Assembly: GCA_027559495.1 (NCBI GenBank)
Contig: JAMXSV010000003.1
Location: 2,666,001 to 2,730,000, forward strand
Source: Aurifilum marmelostoma
Lineage: Eukaryota; Ascomycota; Sordariomycetes; Diaporthales; Cryphonectriaceae
Direction of reading: 5' to 3'
Length of the DNA: 64,000 bases
Both the position numbers and the translations under genes were made by a program. The notes under the pieces were generated by a model that saw nothing but the letters and a program-made list of their open reading frames with translations, was not told the DNA's origin and searched no databases. Shown here one piece after another: positions 11,891 through 21,745 of the stretch. Numbering within the stretch: the first letter of the stretch is position 1; every line of letters begins with the position of its first letter.

Positions 11891-12345
11891 TTAGAATTTC
11901 GTAGGGGACACCTGGAACCCACCTGGAGGACCACTCTTCTTCTTTGGTGCGCCCTTCCCACGCGCCTTCAAGCTATACAAACAGTCAGTACGAACAAGTC
12001 TACAATCTGCAGCCATGGACCTATGACTTACAATCCAATCTGCTCCAGTCGATCTTCCTCCTCCTCGATTATGAACTCCAGTTCAGGTCCGTAAAGATCA
12101 GCCAGTTCCCTGTATGTGAACATCTTTCGAGGGTAGTAAGCCGCGAGCGCCGGCCCTCGTAGCCTTTGTCGCAGAATCTTATTGCCCGTCCGGATGCCCT
12201 CCGGATTGTAGGTCGTCGCGAAGATGCGGCATCGCGCCTGGGTAGAAAAAAAAAGTCAGCAGGAGGCTGTGGACAATGTGCGAGCTAGGAGCCATGTTCT
12301 CACCTGCATGAGCTGCAGGAGCCTATCTCGAGGGACAGACATCAT
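11891..12345 (-). CDS. RSM27: Mitochondrial small ribosomal subunit protein mS33 (Rsm27/MRPS33)
   Basis: Small component of the mitochondrial 37S/28S ribosomal subunit. Minus-strand exons are 12345..12304 (ATG at 12342 or the adjacent in-frame ATG at 12345), 12237..12032 and 11972..11891, giving 108-109 residues; introns are 66 and 59 nt. The product reads MSVPRDRLLQLMQ, then ARCRIFATTYNPEGIRTGNK, LRGPALAAYYPRKMFTYREL, EEEDRLEQIGFLKARGKGAP and a short tail ending TKF. The core RCRIFxTTYNPxxxRTGNKxLRxRL is diagnostic for mS33. No strong cleavable presequence is visible, as is usual here. An open frame extends upstream to about 12489 but family length and alignment favour the MSVP start. It is divergent from RNT1 across 453 nt. 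Confidence 0.93.
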
Positions 12346-12798
12346 GACATTGCCGAATAGCAAGGGTTGTGAGAGAGAGGACGAGAGTTTGCGACGAAGT
12401 CGTACCTGTCGGCAGAAAGACGTTAAGGAGAAGTTTCTGGTTGGCTGGAACGTTTGAAAGTGGGCCCGTCTGCTTAGGCGCGGCGGCACCTAAAGACGAC
12501 AGACCCTGAGTGTCAAACCCTTGCGACCGCAGCCTGGTATCCTACCACAATACTCGAGTATTTACTCATGCTCTCTACCCAACAGTGCAGTATTTGCCCT
12601 GAATTTCTAAGGAGGAAAAACTTCACAGGCAGTGGTTGATTCTTCCCTCTCCCAAGTCCATTCTAAGCCATCGCTGTCCCATACTCTACTCAATTGTAAG
12701 GCAGTGCACACCTTACTAGTGTGTGCATATCCTCAAAAATGTGAGAGACGGCTTGAAAATCACTTGATCAGGATCTGACTCTGACAAATCACAAATAG
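12346..12798. promoter_or_regulatory. Divergent promoter mS33 / RNase III
   Basis: 453 nt separate the two start codons, so both promoters must share this space. No TATA box is evident. The upstream open frame of mS33 (12346..12489, minus) is probably leader rather than coding. Confidence 0.5.
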
Positions 12799-13998
12799 AT
12801 GTCAAAGCGCCGGCATGAGGAAGTGCTCGGAGAAAAGCCTGCTACGAAGAAACCCAGAGCTGCAGACGCTCTGAAAGACCTGTCGGGACACGCGGACGAT
12901 TTGATCGAGTGCCTTCAGGCTCTCAAGAACCAGAGCCATTGCGCGGACCCAGCCCTGAAGCAACGCCTGTCAGCGTTGAGCCGAGACATTCTACCGAGCA
13001 TTCAAACCCTCGCCATAGGTGACGGCGCTGCGAACCAACCTCCTGAAGACCATCGGCCAGAGGTGCCTGTCCTTACTCCATGGACACCTTTGGACGTCTC
13101 ACCGCAGTTACCTCCTGTTCCCCGTGTCCTGGATCCATCCCTGGAAGCGGCATCATTTACTCACGCCGGGTCAGTCAAGACTCTGAGTGATCGGAGCTAC
13201 GAACAGCTGGAGTGGCTGGGTGATGCCTACCTCTACTTGTTCTCCACAGCATACATCTTCCTCACTTTCCCTCATCTGAAGCATGGGGATATGTGTCAAT
13301 TGCGCGAGGTGCTTGTGCGCAATGCAACGCTGAAAGACTACTCGCTCCACTACGGTTTCGACAAGCGCGCCATGTTTCCAGAAGAATACGGGGCGGACGG
13401 CCGCCAGGGAGGCTCAAAGGCTTCTTCGAAAGAGCGCGCCAAGGTGCTGGGTGATATCTTCGAGGCTCACGTCGCAGCTATCATCCTATCCGATCCCATC
13501 AGAGGCGTGTCAAAAACAGCATCCTGGCTCAAGGCGCTTTGGAGTACCACAATTCCCGACCAGATAAAGAAGAAGTGGCTAGGAGAGCCAAAGCCGTCAC
13601 TCATAGCTCCCACAATGGCGTCGGGCGCAATGCTGGCGGAACAGCAGCCGCAGCAGGCTCAGCGCGGATCTGCTAGGGACAGACTCTCAGGCGATTTGGT
13701 TCTTCGTGAGCCTCGGGTGCAAATCGAGTATCGATCTCTGGACGAGGGACGACAGCAGAAGAGGGATCCGCTGACGAATATAAAGCTGTTCACGCAGGGG
13801 GTGTTCCTGGTTGGCTACGGCGAGACTGTGCAGCTGGGCATAGGCACCGCCAAGAAGAAGTCCGAGGCAAATGAGAAGGCCGCCCAGAACGCGCTCGAGA
13901 ACAAGAAGCTCATGAGCATCTACCGAGAGAAGAAGCGGGTCGTACAGGAGAACAAGCGCGCAGCACAGCAAGGAGCCTCAAAGGGTCTAGACTTTTGA
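12799..13998 (+). CDS. RNT1: Nuclear RNase III (Rnt1-type endoribonuclease)
   Basis: Double-strand-specific endoribonuclease that in yeasts processes pre-rRNA, snRNA and snoRNA precursors in the nucleus. A single uninterrupted exon codes 399 residues. A basic N-terminal MSKRRHEEVLGEKPATKKPR is NLS-like. The RNase III domain covers about 108-260: signature YEQLEWLGDAY at 134-144 keeps both glutamates and the aspartate, and GDIFEA at 218-223 keeps the second Asp/Glu pair, so the active site looks intact. A double-stranded RNA-binding domain covers about 305-378 (VQIEYRSL ... TAKKKSEANEKAAQNAL). One RNase III domain plus one dsRBD distinguishes it from the Dicer at 36-40.7 kb. A PUF-type element lies just after the stop. 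Confidence 0.95.
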   Translation: MSKRRHEEVLGEKPATKKPRAADALKDLSGHADDLIECLQALKNQSHCADPALKQRLSALSRDILPSIQTLAIGDGAANQPPEDHRPEVPVLTPWTPLDVSPQLPPVPRVLDPSLEAASFTHAGSVKTLSDRSYEQLEWLGDAYLYLFSTAYIFLTFPHLKHGDMCQLREVLVRNATLKDYSLHYGFDKRAMFPEEYGADGRQGGSKASSKERAKVLGDIFEAHVAAIILSDPIRGVSKTASWLKALWSTTIPDQIKKKWLGEPKPSLIAPTMASGAMLAEQQPQQAQRGSARDRLSGDLVLREPRVQIEYRSLDEGRQQKRDPLTNIKLFTQGVFLVGYGETVQLGIGTAKKKSEANEKAAQNALENKKLMSIYREKKRVVQENKRAAQQGASKGLDF

Positions 13999-14870
13999 GA
14001 CTACCAGACGAAGTCGCATTTGATTCACTGGCATTCATAGCAAGTATGCAATTGTAAATACCCTTGCAAGCCGCTAGATGAGATTTGGTACAGGTCCACA
14101 TAGCATGACGAAAGACGATACCCATACTGCAGACTTTCATCCTTCGAGCTCGTGCTCGTGCATCATGGACGTCACCACACTATCTAGGGTGCGGTAACTA
14201 ACTCTCGATTCGCATACAAAATTAGTTAAAAAGGAGAAGGGAAGAAGTGGACGACCGGAATAGATGCACTCTTGTTTCTCTCTTGTCCTTGCGTCGGACG
14301 TGGGGAAACAGAGGACACAGGACAGACACCCGCATTTACCATTTACCAAATGAATCATTGACATGTGCCAGCCGTAGAGGGCTGTCGATCACTAACAAGT
14401 CCAGGGGCCCCCTAGCCGTCCCTTTAGTTGGGGTCCGCGGGCAAGTAGCCTAAGTAGCCGTTACGCCGAGGTTCAATCAGATGCATTGCGCCGGTCCCGC
14501 TGAGCTCAACCACGCGCCAGACCACTGCAGAACATCGCTTCTCGCGGAAGCACGAGCTGCCAATCAACCAACCTACCGTTTATGTTGTATGAGGAATTAT
14601 AGAAGCGCCAGTTCCATATATTTTGTATTATTGATTTTATGCATACTTGTCCTGCCGGTATTTTTTTTCTTCTGTTCTTGCCAGTTTCTTACTTCTCTTT
14701 CTCCCCTCGTCTCCTGCATGACTCCAGCCTCGCAGTCGCAAGCAATCCTAAAGTCTTGGTGACTTCACACATCGGTAAATCAGGACCCTACGAGCGGAGG
14801 TGTCTCTTTCACGAGCAGACGGTCACCCTGGTGCCCTCGCTGGCACCGGCGGACGCAGGCCTCACCAAAT
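13999..14870. other. RNase III 3' region and ATG37 promoter
   Basis: 872 nt. It contains TGTAAATA at 14053..14060 close behind the RNT1 stop, and a T/C-rich tract around 14640..14700. Short ORFs here look non-coding. No RNA gene was found. Confidence 0.6.
14053..14060 (+). promoter_or_regulatory. Candidate PUF-binding element TGTAAATA in RNT1 3' UTR
   Basis: The octamer TGTAAATA lies 55 nt after the RNT1 stop codon on the sense strand. It equals the sequence predicted from the repeat residues of the PUF protein encoded at 8148..10622. That is only a motif match; transcription and binding are inferred. Confidence 0.4.
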
Positions 14871-15875
14871 ATGGCGGACTCAGTAGGCAAGTTTTGTTGT
14901 GTAGGAGGGGTCGGTCGGTGCAAGGCTCAGTCTAACGTCACATTTTTACAATCAGATCGGGTATTTGTGCATGCGCTCAACACCGTCAAGAAGATACCCA
15001 AGACTGGAGCGGTACGACCGCCGCCCCCGGACCGGATGCGCCTCTATGGCCTCTACAAACAAGCAATGGAGGGCGATGTCGACGGGGTCATGGAGAGGCC
15101 GAACGTAATGACCGGCCTGGCTTCTGACGACCTGCAGCGGGAGCAAGACAAGTGGGATGCTTGGGATTCGCAGAGAGGTCTCAGCAGGACTGAGGCAAAG
15201 CGGCGATATATTGAAGCCCTAATCGAGACAATGCACAAATATGCCACGACGCCGTGAGTAGGAGAGCATTCAGACAGCTGGTCGAGTTGGACAAGTTGCT
15301 GACAAGTCGCCACACGCAGAAACGCAGCCGAGTTAGTATCCGAGCTCGAATTCGTGTGGAACCAGATCAAGAACAACAGTCCCAGCTCTTCAGAGCTGTC
15401 CGCAAAACAGCTCGGCGCGGATAATGTTCCCCATCGATTCACACAACCCATGTCCGGCACAGACGGTCCCCTGAAGGTCCTCAGCCCCATGAGCGAGGAG
15501 GACGAGGCTGAACACGACTATCAGAGACGTATGGCGGCAGGCGACCCCGACGACGACGGCGAATACGTCAAGAGAGGGGACAAGTGGTCGAAGAAGATGG
15601 AGCGAGCGATCGTACGGCTGTCTACAGAGATAGCAGCTCTCAGAGAGCAGATCACGACAGGCCGGGAGTGGCGGTTGAAAAAAGAGCGCAGTTTCAGCGC
15701 CTGGATGGGCTGGATATTATGGGTGGCCATAAAGCATCTGGTCCTTGATGCGTTCCTTCTGGCCCTCATTCTACTATGGATGCGGAGAAGAAAAGATCGA
15801 AGACTCGAGGATCTGGTCCGGGCTGCGTTCAAGATCGGAAGAGAGTACATCCGCAAGATCCTGCCGTCCAGATGA
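14871..15875 (+). CDS. ATG37: ATG37/ACBD5-type tail-anchored acyl-CoA-binding protein
   Basis: Membrane acyl-CoA-binding protein; Atg37 of yeasts sits in the peroxisomal membrane and takes part in pexophagy, and ACBD5 is its animal counterpart. Exons are 14871..14886, 14956..15253 and 15320..15875, 289 residues. The acyl-CoA-binding domain fills about 5-105, with RLYGLYKQAMEGDV and KWDAWDSQRGLS. A coiled coil (about 195-228) precedes one transmembrane helix at about 232-260 (WILWVAIKHLVLDAFLLALI) and a basic tail, exactly the ACBD5/Atg37 layout. The first intron (14887..14955) is best read as GC-AG, donor g|gcaagt, because only this joins MADSV to DRVFVHALNTVKK. It is 69 nt with no in-frame stop, so retention would add 23 residues. 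Confidence 0.93.
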
Positions 15876-15950
15876 GAGACAGCCGGTAGCGGCCTGTATA
15901 GCCTCTTGTCGAGGAAGACGGCTGGGGTACCCAAGGGCTAAGCTGTCTAG

Positions 15951-16388
15951 GTTTTCCGGGAATGGCTCGACAATATCGGAGCATTCTCCGACAACGCAGG
16001 TCTAGCCATTGAGAAATACCACAAGGAGTAGTTGGCGCATCTAGAGCAGTCGCACGAGCTGCTCTCGCCGTACGTTGACAGGTTGTCACGAATTACTGTG
16101 GCTTTGGATACCCATATCGGTCATCCTCGCCTCTCGATTGCCCTGGAAAGTGCGACAGCCGGGTCATGATGGAACCATGAACTTCTATGCAATGTGGCGA
16201 GGAGCAATGCCATTTCCAACTACAGAGCAAGCATCGAAGTGTACCACCACAAGCTGCGCATGTTCCAGCTCCCTGCACGGTCATGGTGTATCCAAAGGAG
16301 ATTTAGCTCTTGCCTTGGTAGCATCGTGGATGCGATAATGGCAGGGTCGCGACCGGAGTTGGGGAACAGGCACTCACGCAACCCGTGA
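15951..16388 (+). pseudogene. Degenerate coding relic with two in-frame stops
   Basis: One frame stays open for 145 codons apart from TAG at 16029..16031 and TGA at 16167..16169. It reads VFREWLDNIGAFSDN, IEKYHKE-stop-LAHLEQSHELLS, YVDRLSRITVALDTHI, LESATAGS-stop-WNHELLC, NYRASIEVYHHKLRMFQL. Composition is protein-like (amphipathic, normal residue usage). The frame is preceded by an acceptor-like gtctag (15945..15950) and reaches a donor-like gtgagt at 16385. Both stops could come from C-to-T changes (CAG to TAG, CGA to TGA). I do not recognise the family. It could instead be exon fragments of an unusual live gene, or chance. Confidence 0.4.
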
Positions 16389-16935
16389 GTCATCCGTATC
16401 GTTTTGTTTGAAGAAAATCGTCAATAGAGGAAAGGAACTGTTTTCAAAAAGTGGCTTCAGACGATCTGAACGGATACATCGATGAAGACACTGCTATAGT
16501 GCCATTTGGGCTGTGATGATCGGGGGTGTTGACCTATATTGACACGTGCCCCCTGGAGATTTCAGTCCTTTGTAATGACCAGACGCATTGATCGGTAAGG
16601 TATCGACTATGGGCCCGAGATAAGTGAAATGTTGCCCCAGTGCCAGGTTGAAAATATTGATGCAATGTGAAAATAGGGTGCCGTACCGTGCTACTTATGC
16701 CCAGGGTCAAAGTCCCAAATACACTACTTACCCCTCAAGAGCTGGGGTTTGCGTCAGTCAAATGTTTACTTGTCACTCCTCCAACCTCTCCCCAGGTCGC
16801 ATACGATAACCACTAAGATAAACACACTCAATCCTTCCAGTATAGGGACATTAGAGTCGGATGAGATCCTGTAAGGAACAAGCTCGTGCTGCACCCTGGC
16901 CCCAGACCCCTTTTCTGTATCCTTCCATCTAACAG
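16389..16935. other. Gap between gene relic and unknown protein
   Basis: 547 nt with no clear coding frame. It should hold the 5' end of the next gene: an intron acceptor ccatctaacag ends at 16935, but I could not fix the first exon. Candidate small exons near 16630-16700 have poor donor sites. Confidence 0.5.
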
Positions 16936-17673
16936 TTGTCAGAGCACCACCCTGTCGAAGATAGTCGCGAGACTCCTGCCTACTCTTTCGGAGACTACAA
17001 ATCGACGCTACCGTCACAATCAATTTTGTATCCGATGCCTGACATGGCCTCATTAAATACTGGTCACGCTGGAGCCGTAGCTCAGTCAGAACGCAACACG
17101 CCGGTCGCAGCGGCTGACGCGACGCGGGACTCGTCTCTGCCAGAGCAGGACGAAGACGTACCCGCGTTTACTCATACGGTTCCCGCCATCTTCGTTCCGC
17201 TCAAAGACGATCTCCTGCAGCCAATAAGACCGGCTGAAGACCGCGTTGAGAACCTGCAACGGATGCGAGACAACCTAGACGCCAACGAGAAAGCAGTCAG
17301 AGACAACCTAGCTTTCATGTTTGAACGCGAAGCCCGACGCCGCATTGCCGAGGCCAAGAAGACGCGCCCTCTGTCCGTACCTCACGAGCCACAGGAACTT
17401 GGCTGGGATGAGGCCGAAAAGCTATTTACCAACGTCGAGACCCCCGCCAACCCCCATCTCAACTATCATCTGTCACCGGACAAGTTGGCAGAGTACAAGA
17501 GCATGCCTTTCTATATGCCTCCTGGACTGCCGCCTCATGAGCAGACGGTGCGGGAGGTGCTTGATGTGGCGCACCACGGTGCAAAGCAGACCAAGGCATA
17601 TAGCACCAAGCATGTCCAGAATATCCGGGAGAGACTCAACACAAGCATTGAGAGGGCGAGAAGAGGGCCGTGA
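16936..17673 (+). CDS. Uncharacterised protein, 5' end uncertain
   Basis: An open frame of about 245 codons that I do not recognise. It opens right after a good intron acceptor (ctaacag), so an upstream exon is likely; the first ATG inside the frame is at 17035, which would give 212 residues (MPDMASLNTGHAGAV). The protein is hydrophilic, with a charged central helix region (RVENLQRMRDNLDANEKAVR, then FMFEREARRRIAEAKKTRP) and a Pro/His-containing C-terminal part (PPGLPPHEQTVREVLDVAHH). It has no signal peptide, membrane segment or cysteine motif. Codon usage is like its neighbours, which supports real coding. Function unknown. Confidence 0.65.
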   Translation: MSEHHPVEDSRETPAYSFGDYKSTLPSQSILYPMPDMASLNTGHAGAVAQSERNTPVAAADATRDSSLPEQDEDVPAFTHTVPAIFVPLKDDLLQPIRPAEDRVENLQRMRDNLDANEKAVRDNLAFMFEREARRRIAEAKKTRPLSVPHEPQELGWDEAEKLFTNVETPANPHLNYHLSPDKLAEYKSMPFYMPPGLPPHEQTVREVLDVAHHGAKQTKAYSTKHVQNIRERLNTSIERARRGP

Positions 17674-18504
17674 GCTGTGCATGGGGACACGGCGGCAACC
17701 ATCAGAGCAATAAGGTAACCGATTACATTGCAGACCTACCCTATCGCTGCCAGAATCATCGACAGCATTACCGTGGCCCTTTACCGGCTGCTAACGTGCT
17801 GTTGTAGATGCCGTATAGACCAATAGCAGAGGTTTCCAAGTAGTTTGTTTTGGCTGCTCATGTCTTCAAGTGCCGCCGACGAGCTTCTTGAGGCAGGTAT
17901 ACTCAGCGGGTCACTATGAGCTCATGTTGTAGAAGAACAGATGGTTATCAGCCGTATTTCACATGGCATGCAAGACGAATGGATGCTCGTTGGTTGCGAC
18001 TGCTGTATGTTGAAAGCGTGCTCGTGAATGTATTGGGTTGTAACGACCGGCGGTAAGAGGCATTGCACATCGAGCCAGATTGGCTCTCACATACTTCCAT
18101 AATCGGCGTCTGAGCTTAATCTAGAGCACAAGATAGAGGAGAGCTCGACCGAAGCACCGGTTCTGCTTGCGCGGAACCGTGCTCGAGCCCACCCACAATA
18201 AATGTGCACATGGTACAATTTTGTTTGGTGAGGAAAAAAAAGTAGATCGCGAACGCGGGATCCGCCAACGAACGTGAAGTTTTTAAGGCGAGAGCTCCAG
18301 TGTGGGTCACAGTGCAGCCCCGGCCAATCATACCCCCGCACTTGGTAATCGGGCATTTCCAGTGCCACTTCGAACCTGGAGACGTCAACTATTCCAAACT
18401 ATCCGTCTCCCCCAGGGCCAACACGACTCTTTACACTCGCCGCCACCTCTTCCCTCCTCCTTCTTCTGCCCCTTTCTATATTCTGTCTCCGTCGAGGCGA
18501 CACG
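17674..18504. other. Upstream region of NUO78
   Basis: 831 nt without a recognisable gene. The last 60 nt before the NUO78 start are pyrimidine-rich, and a CCAAT pentamer lies at 18324..18328. Confidence 0.6.
18324..18328 (+). promoter_or_regulatory. CCAAT box upstream of NUO78
   Basis: A CCAAT pentamer lies 177 nt before the NUO78 ATG. CCAAT is the target of the fungal Hap2/3/5 complex, which commonly regulates respiratory genes. A five-base match is weak evidence alone. Confidence 0.3.
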
Positions 18505-21102
18505 ATGCTGCGACAGACATTAGCACGTTCGGCTTGGCGGAACGGCAGGCGACCGGTTGCCAACGCCGCCAGAGCTTTCTCTGCGACAACTCAACGACCT
18601 GCTGAGGTCGAGCTCACAATCGGTATGTGGACACGGTCTTGGGGATAGCCACGGTGCGGGATTGTCTGCTAATACCCTCAAAGATGGAAAGAAGGTGTCC
18701 ATAGAAGGTACAGTGCTTCCCCGATCTCAATTGGGTCGTCCTCGTCTGACCATGCTGTAGCCGGCTCGGCTCTAATCCAAGCATGCGAAAAGGCTGGATC
18801 GACTGTCCCAAGGTACGCCAGTTTCCTTCCTGAGACTCTGATTGCTACTCTGCTGACCTTGACTCCTCCAGATATTGTTATCACGAGTACGGAAAACCGA
18901 CCCGCATTCACCCGACCCGCGGTCCCTAGAAGCCGAAGCTAATCGAACATCTACAGGAAGTTGATGATTGCGGGAAATTGTCGTATGTGCCTGGTCGAAG
19001 TTGAGAGAGCACCAAAGCCCGTCGCGTCATGCGCATGGCCAGTAGCACCCGGCATGGTTGTCAAGACCAACTCGCCGCTCGCCCACAAAGCCCGAGAGGG
19101 TGTGATGGAGTTCCTCCTGGCCAACCACCCCCTCGACTGCCCCATCTGCGACCAAGGTGGCGAGTGTGACCTCCAAGATCAGTCGATGCGATACGGAGCG
19201 GACCGCGGAAGATTTCACGAGATTGGAGGAAAGCGAGGTGTGGAGGACAAGAACATCGGCCCCTTGGTTAAGACGTCCATGAATCGATGCATTCACTGCA
19301 CAAGATGTATCCGGTTCGCAAATGACATTGCAGGAGCACCCGAGATGGGCTCAACGGGCCGTGGCAACGACATCCAGATCGGTACATACCTGGAAAAGAA
19401 CCTCGACACCGAGCTATCCGGAAATGTCATCGACCTTTGTCCCGTCGGAGCTCTCACCTCCAAGCCATATGCATTCCGCGCTAGGCCTTGGGAGTTGAAG
19501 AAGACGGAATCGATTGATGTCCTGGACGGCCTCGGCTCCAACATTCGGATCGATGCCCGTGGCCTCGAGGTCATGCGTGTCATTCCCCGGCTGAATGACG
19601 ATGTCAACGAGGAGTGGATCAACGATAAGACCCGGTTTGCATGCGATGGTCTGAAGACACAGCGGCTCACGCTGCCTCTTGTACGTCGGGCCGGCAGGTT
19701 TGAGCCTGCCGACTGGGAGCAGGCCCTCACAGAGATTGCCCAGGCCTGGGAGAAGAAGGCACCGAAGGGCAACGAGTTCAAGGTCGTCGCTGGTGAGTTG
19801 ATGGACGTCGAGTCTATGGTCGCCATGAAGGAGCTTGCCAACAAGCTCGGCTCCGAGAACCTTGCCCTCGACACACCGACTGGCAGCCAACCCGTCGCTC
19901 ATGGTATCGACGTGCGATCCAATTACCTGTTCAACTCTCGGATCTGGGGCATTGAGGAGGCCGACACGATTCTCATTGTGGGCAGCAATCCCAGACACGA
20001 AGCTGCCGTTCTGAACGCACGCATCCGAAAGCAGTGGCTCCGGTCAGATCTCGAGGTTGGCTTGGTCGGCGAGACCTTCGACTCCACTTTTGAATTTGAG
20101 CATCTGGGCACCGACCTGGCTGCTCTGAAGAAGGCCCTGTCTGGATCTTTCGGCAAGAAGCTCTCGTCTGCCAAGAAGCCCATGATCATCGTGGGCTCTG
20201 GTGTGACGGACCACGCTGATGCCAAGGCCTTCTACGAGGCAATTGGCGCCTTTGTCGACAAGAACGCAGCCAACTTCATCACCGAGGAGTGGAATGGTTA
20301 CAATGTTCTCCAGAGGGCAGCATCTCGAGCGGGAGCATTTGAAGTCGGCTTCGTCCCGCCATCTGCGGCGGTCGCTGAGACGACTCCCAAGTTCGTCTGG
20401 CTGCTCGGCGCCGACGAGATCAACGAGGCCGATATACCAAAGGACGCCTTCGTCGTCTACCAAGGTCATCACGGTGACAAGGGTGCGCAGATCGCCGACG
20501 TTGTCCTGCCAGGTGCTGCATACACGGAGAAGAACGCCACCTATGTCAACACCGAAGGCCGTGTTCAGATGACAAGGGCTGCAACAGGGCTACCTGGTGC
20601 TGCCCGTACCGACTGGAAGATCATCCGGGCAGTCAGTGAGTTCCTCGGAGCTCCTCTGCCATATGATGATGTGGCTGCTCTGCGCGACAGAATGGTCGAG
20701 ATCAGCCCTGCCCTTGCGGCCTACGACATTGTCGAGCCCGTTGCCCTTCAGCAGCTCAGCAAGGTGCAACTTGTCGAACAAAATAAGGGCGCCAAGTCCA
20801 CCGGAGCACCTCTGAAGCTCCCTATTGAGAACTTTTACTTCACAGACGCCATCTCGAGAAGGTTCGTTGGTCTGCGGAGGTATCCTATGACAGTAAACCT
20901 GCTGACACTATTTTATAGCTCGCCAACAATGGCCCGTTGCTCGGCTGCTAAGGCAACTGGCGACCCCCGCACGAATTTCAGTAAGTGACACGTTTGAAAT
21001 CCTGAGCCGTGTCAGCCACATGAATAATGCTAACACTGAACAATAGTGGCTCCAGGCATTGAGGAAGATAAGCCCATGGGACAGGTTGCGTATGGTGCAT
21101 AG
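18505..21102 (+). CDS. nuo78: NADH:ubiquinone oxidoreductase 78-kDa subunit (NUO78/NDUFS1)
   Basis: Largest subunit of mitochondrial complex I, carrying iron-sulfur clusters of the matrix arm. Exons are 18505..18622, 18684..18707, 18761..18812, 18872..18886, 18957..20861, 20919..20980 and 21047..21102, 743 residues with all phases consistent. Exons 2 and 4 are only 24 and 15 nt. The presequence is MLRQTLARSAWRNGRRPVAN. Cluster ligands are visible: YCYHEKLMIAGNCRMC for the 2Fe-2S site, HPLDCPICDQGGEC and CIHCTRCIRF with NVIDLCPVGAL for the 4Fe-4S sites. The molybdopterin-type domain follows. The C-terminus is EDKPMGQVAYGA. A PUF-type TGTACATA lies 93 nt after the stop. Confidence 0.97.
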
Positions 21103-21194
21103 TGATTGGTTGGGCTGTAATGAACAGAAGATCACTTGGCTTCCCAGGGCTCCTTTTTTTAAGTTGTGGTTGTGGGCATGCTAGCAGGTTTTGT

Positions 21195-21202
21195 TGTACA
21201 TA
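21195..21202 (+). promoter_or_regulatory. Candidate PUF-binding element TGTACATA in NUO78 3' UTR
   Basis: TGTACATA fits UGUANAUA and sits on the sense strand 93 nt after the stop of a nuclear gene for a mitochondrial protein, the target class of Puf3-like proteins in yeast. Function is inferred. Confidence 0.4.
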
Positions 21203-21241
21203 TGTAGGAGTCAAGGGTTGCTACGAAGACAAAATACATCC

Positions 21242-21260
21242 TTTTTTTTTTTTTTTTTTT
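21242..21260 (+). repeat. T19 homopolymer
   Basis: Nineteen consecutive Ts in the convergent gap after NUO78; length is uncertain in any short-read assembly. Confidence 0.9.
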
Positions 21261-21745
21261 CGCAAAAGAGGTCTCCCCGCAATGTACTCAACAACAGCAA
21301 TATTACTGAGTAGGCTGAAAATATCTACAGTTGTGCAGTCCTCCATAGCAGATCCTTTATCTTGAAAGGTTGGAATGAGGTAGACTCTGGCTATCTGTTG
21401 AGATACAGGGCTTGCTAAAAATGTTATGCGATGTTGTAGGGACGCCACCCCTTCTGCTGGGGGTTGTTTGCCTGCTTTTACAATACCTTACCAATTTCAC
21501 CCACACTCACCCAATGTCTTGAATGAGCAATACACTTTTACCACTTTTGGTTACACCACACACTCTTCAGGAGGTCCCATGGGGTTCACACGATGCATGA
21601 GTGCGGAAGCAGTCTCGTGGATCTTGTCTTTGGGTATCTTTATTTGCGCAGTTTGCTGTGGTTAACATCAGAGGTATGTAGCCTTGGGTACATGGTGACG
21701 AGGTCAAGAAGGTCAGCCTCAGGAACATAGGCCCGGCCATTTTCG

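Larger units (their letters stand above)
21103..21745. other. Convergent intergenic region NUO78 / PEX39 with a T19 run
   Basis: 643 nt between facing stop codons. It holds TGTACATA at 21195..21202 and a run of 19 Ts at 21242..21260. No gene is visible. Confidence 0.65.

Noticed and set aside
12346..12489. N-terminal extension of mS33
   Set aside because: Open frame with an ATG exists, but mS33 proteins start at MSVPRDRL and no presequence-like conservation was seen.
14460..14500. tRNA-like B-box word ggttcaatc
   Set aside because: No acceptor stem, D-arm or anticodon arm can be drawn around it.
19293..19874. 193-codon minus-strand ORF
   Set aside because: Antisense shadow of NUO78; no protein signature.
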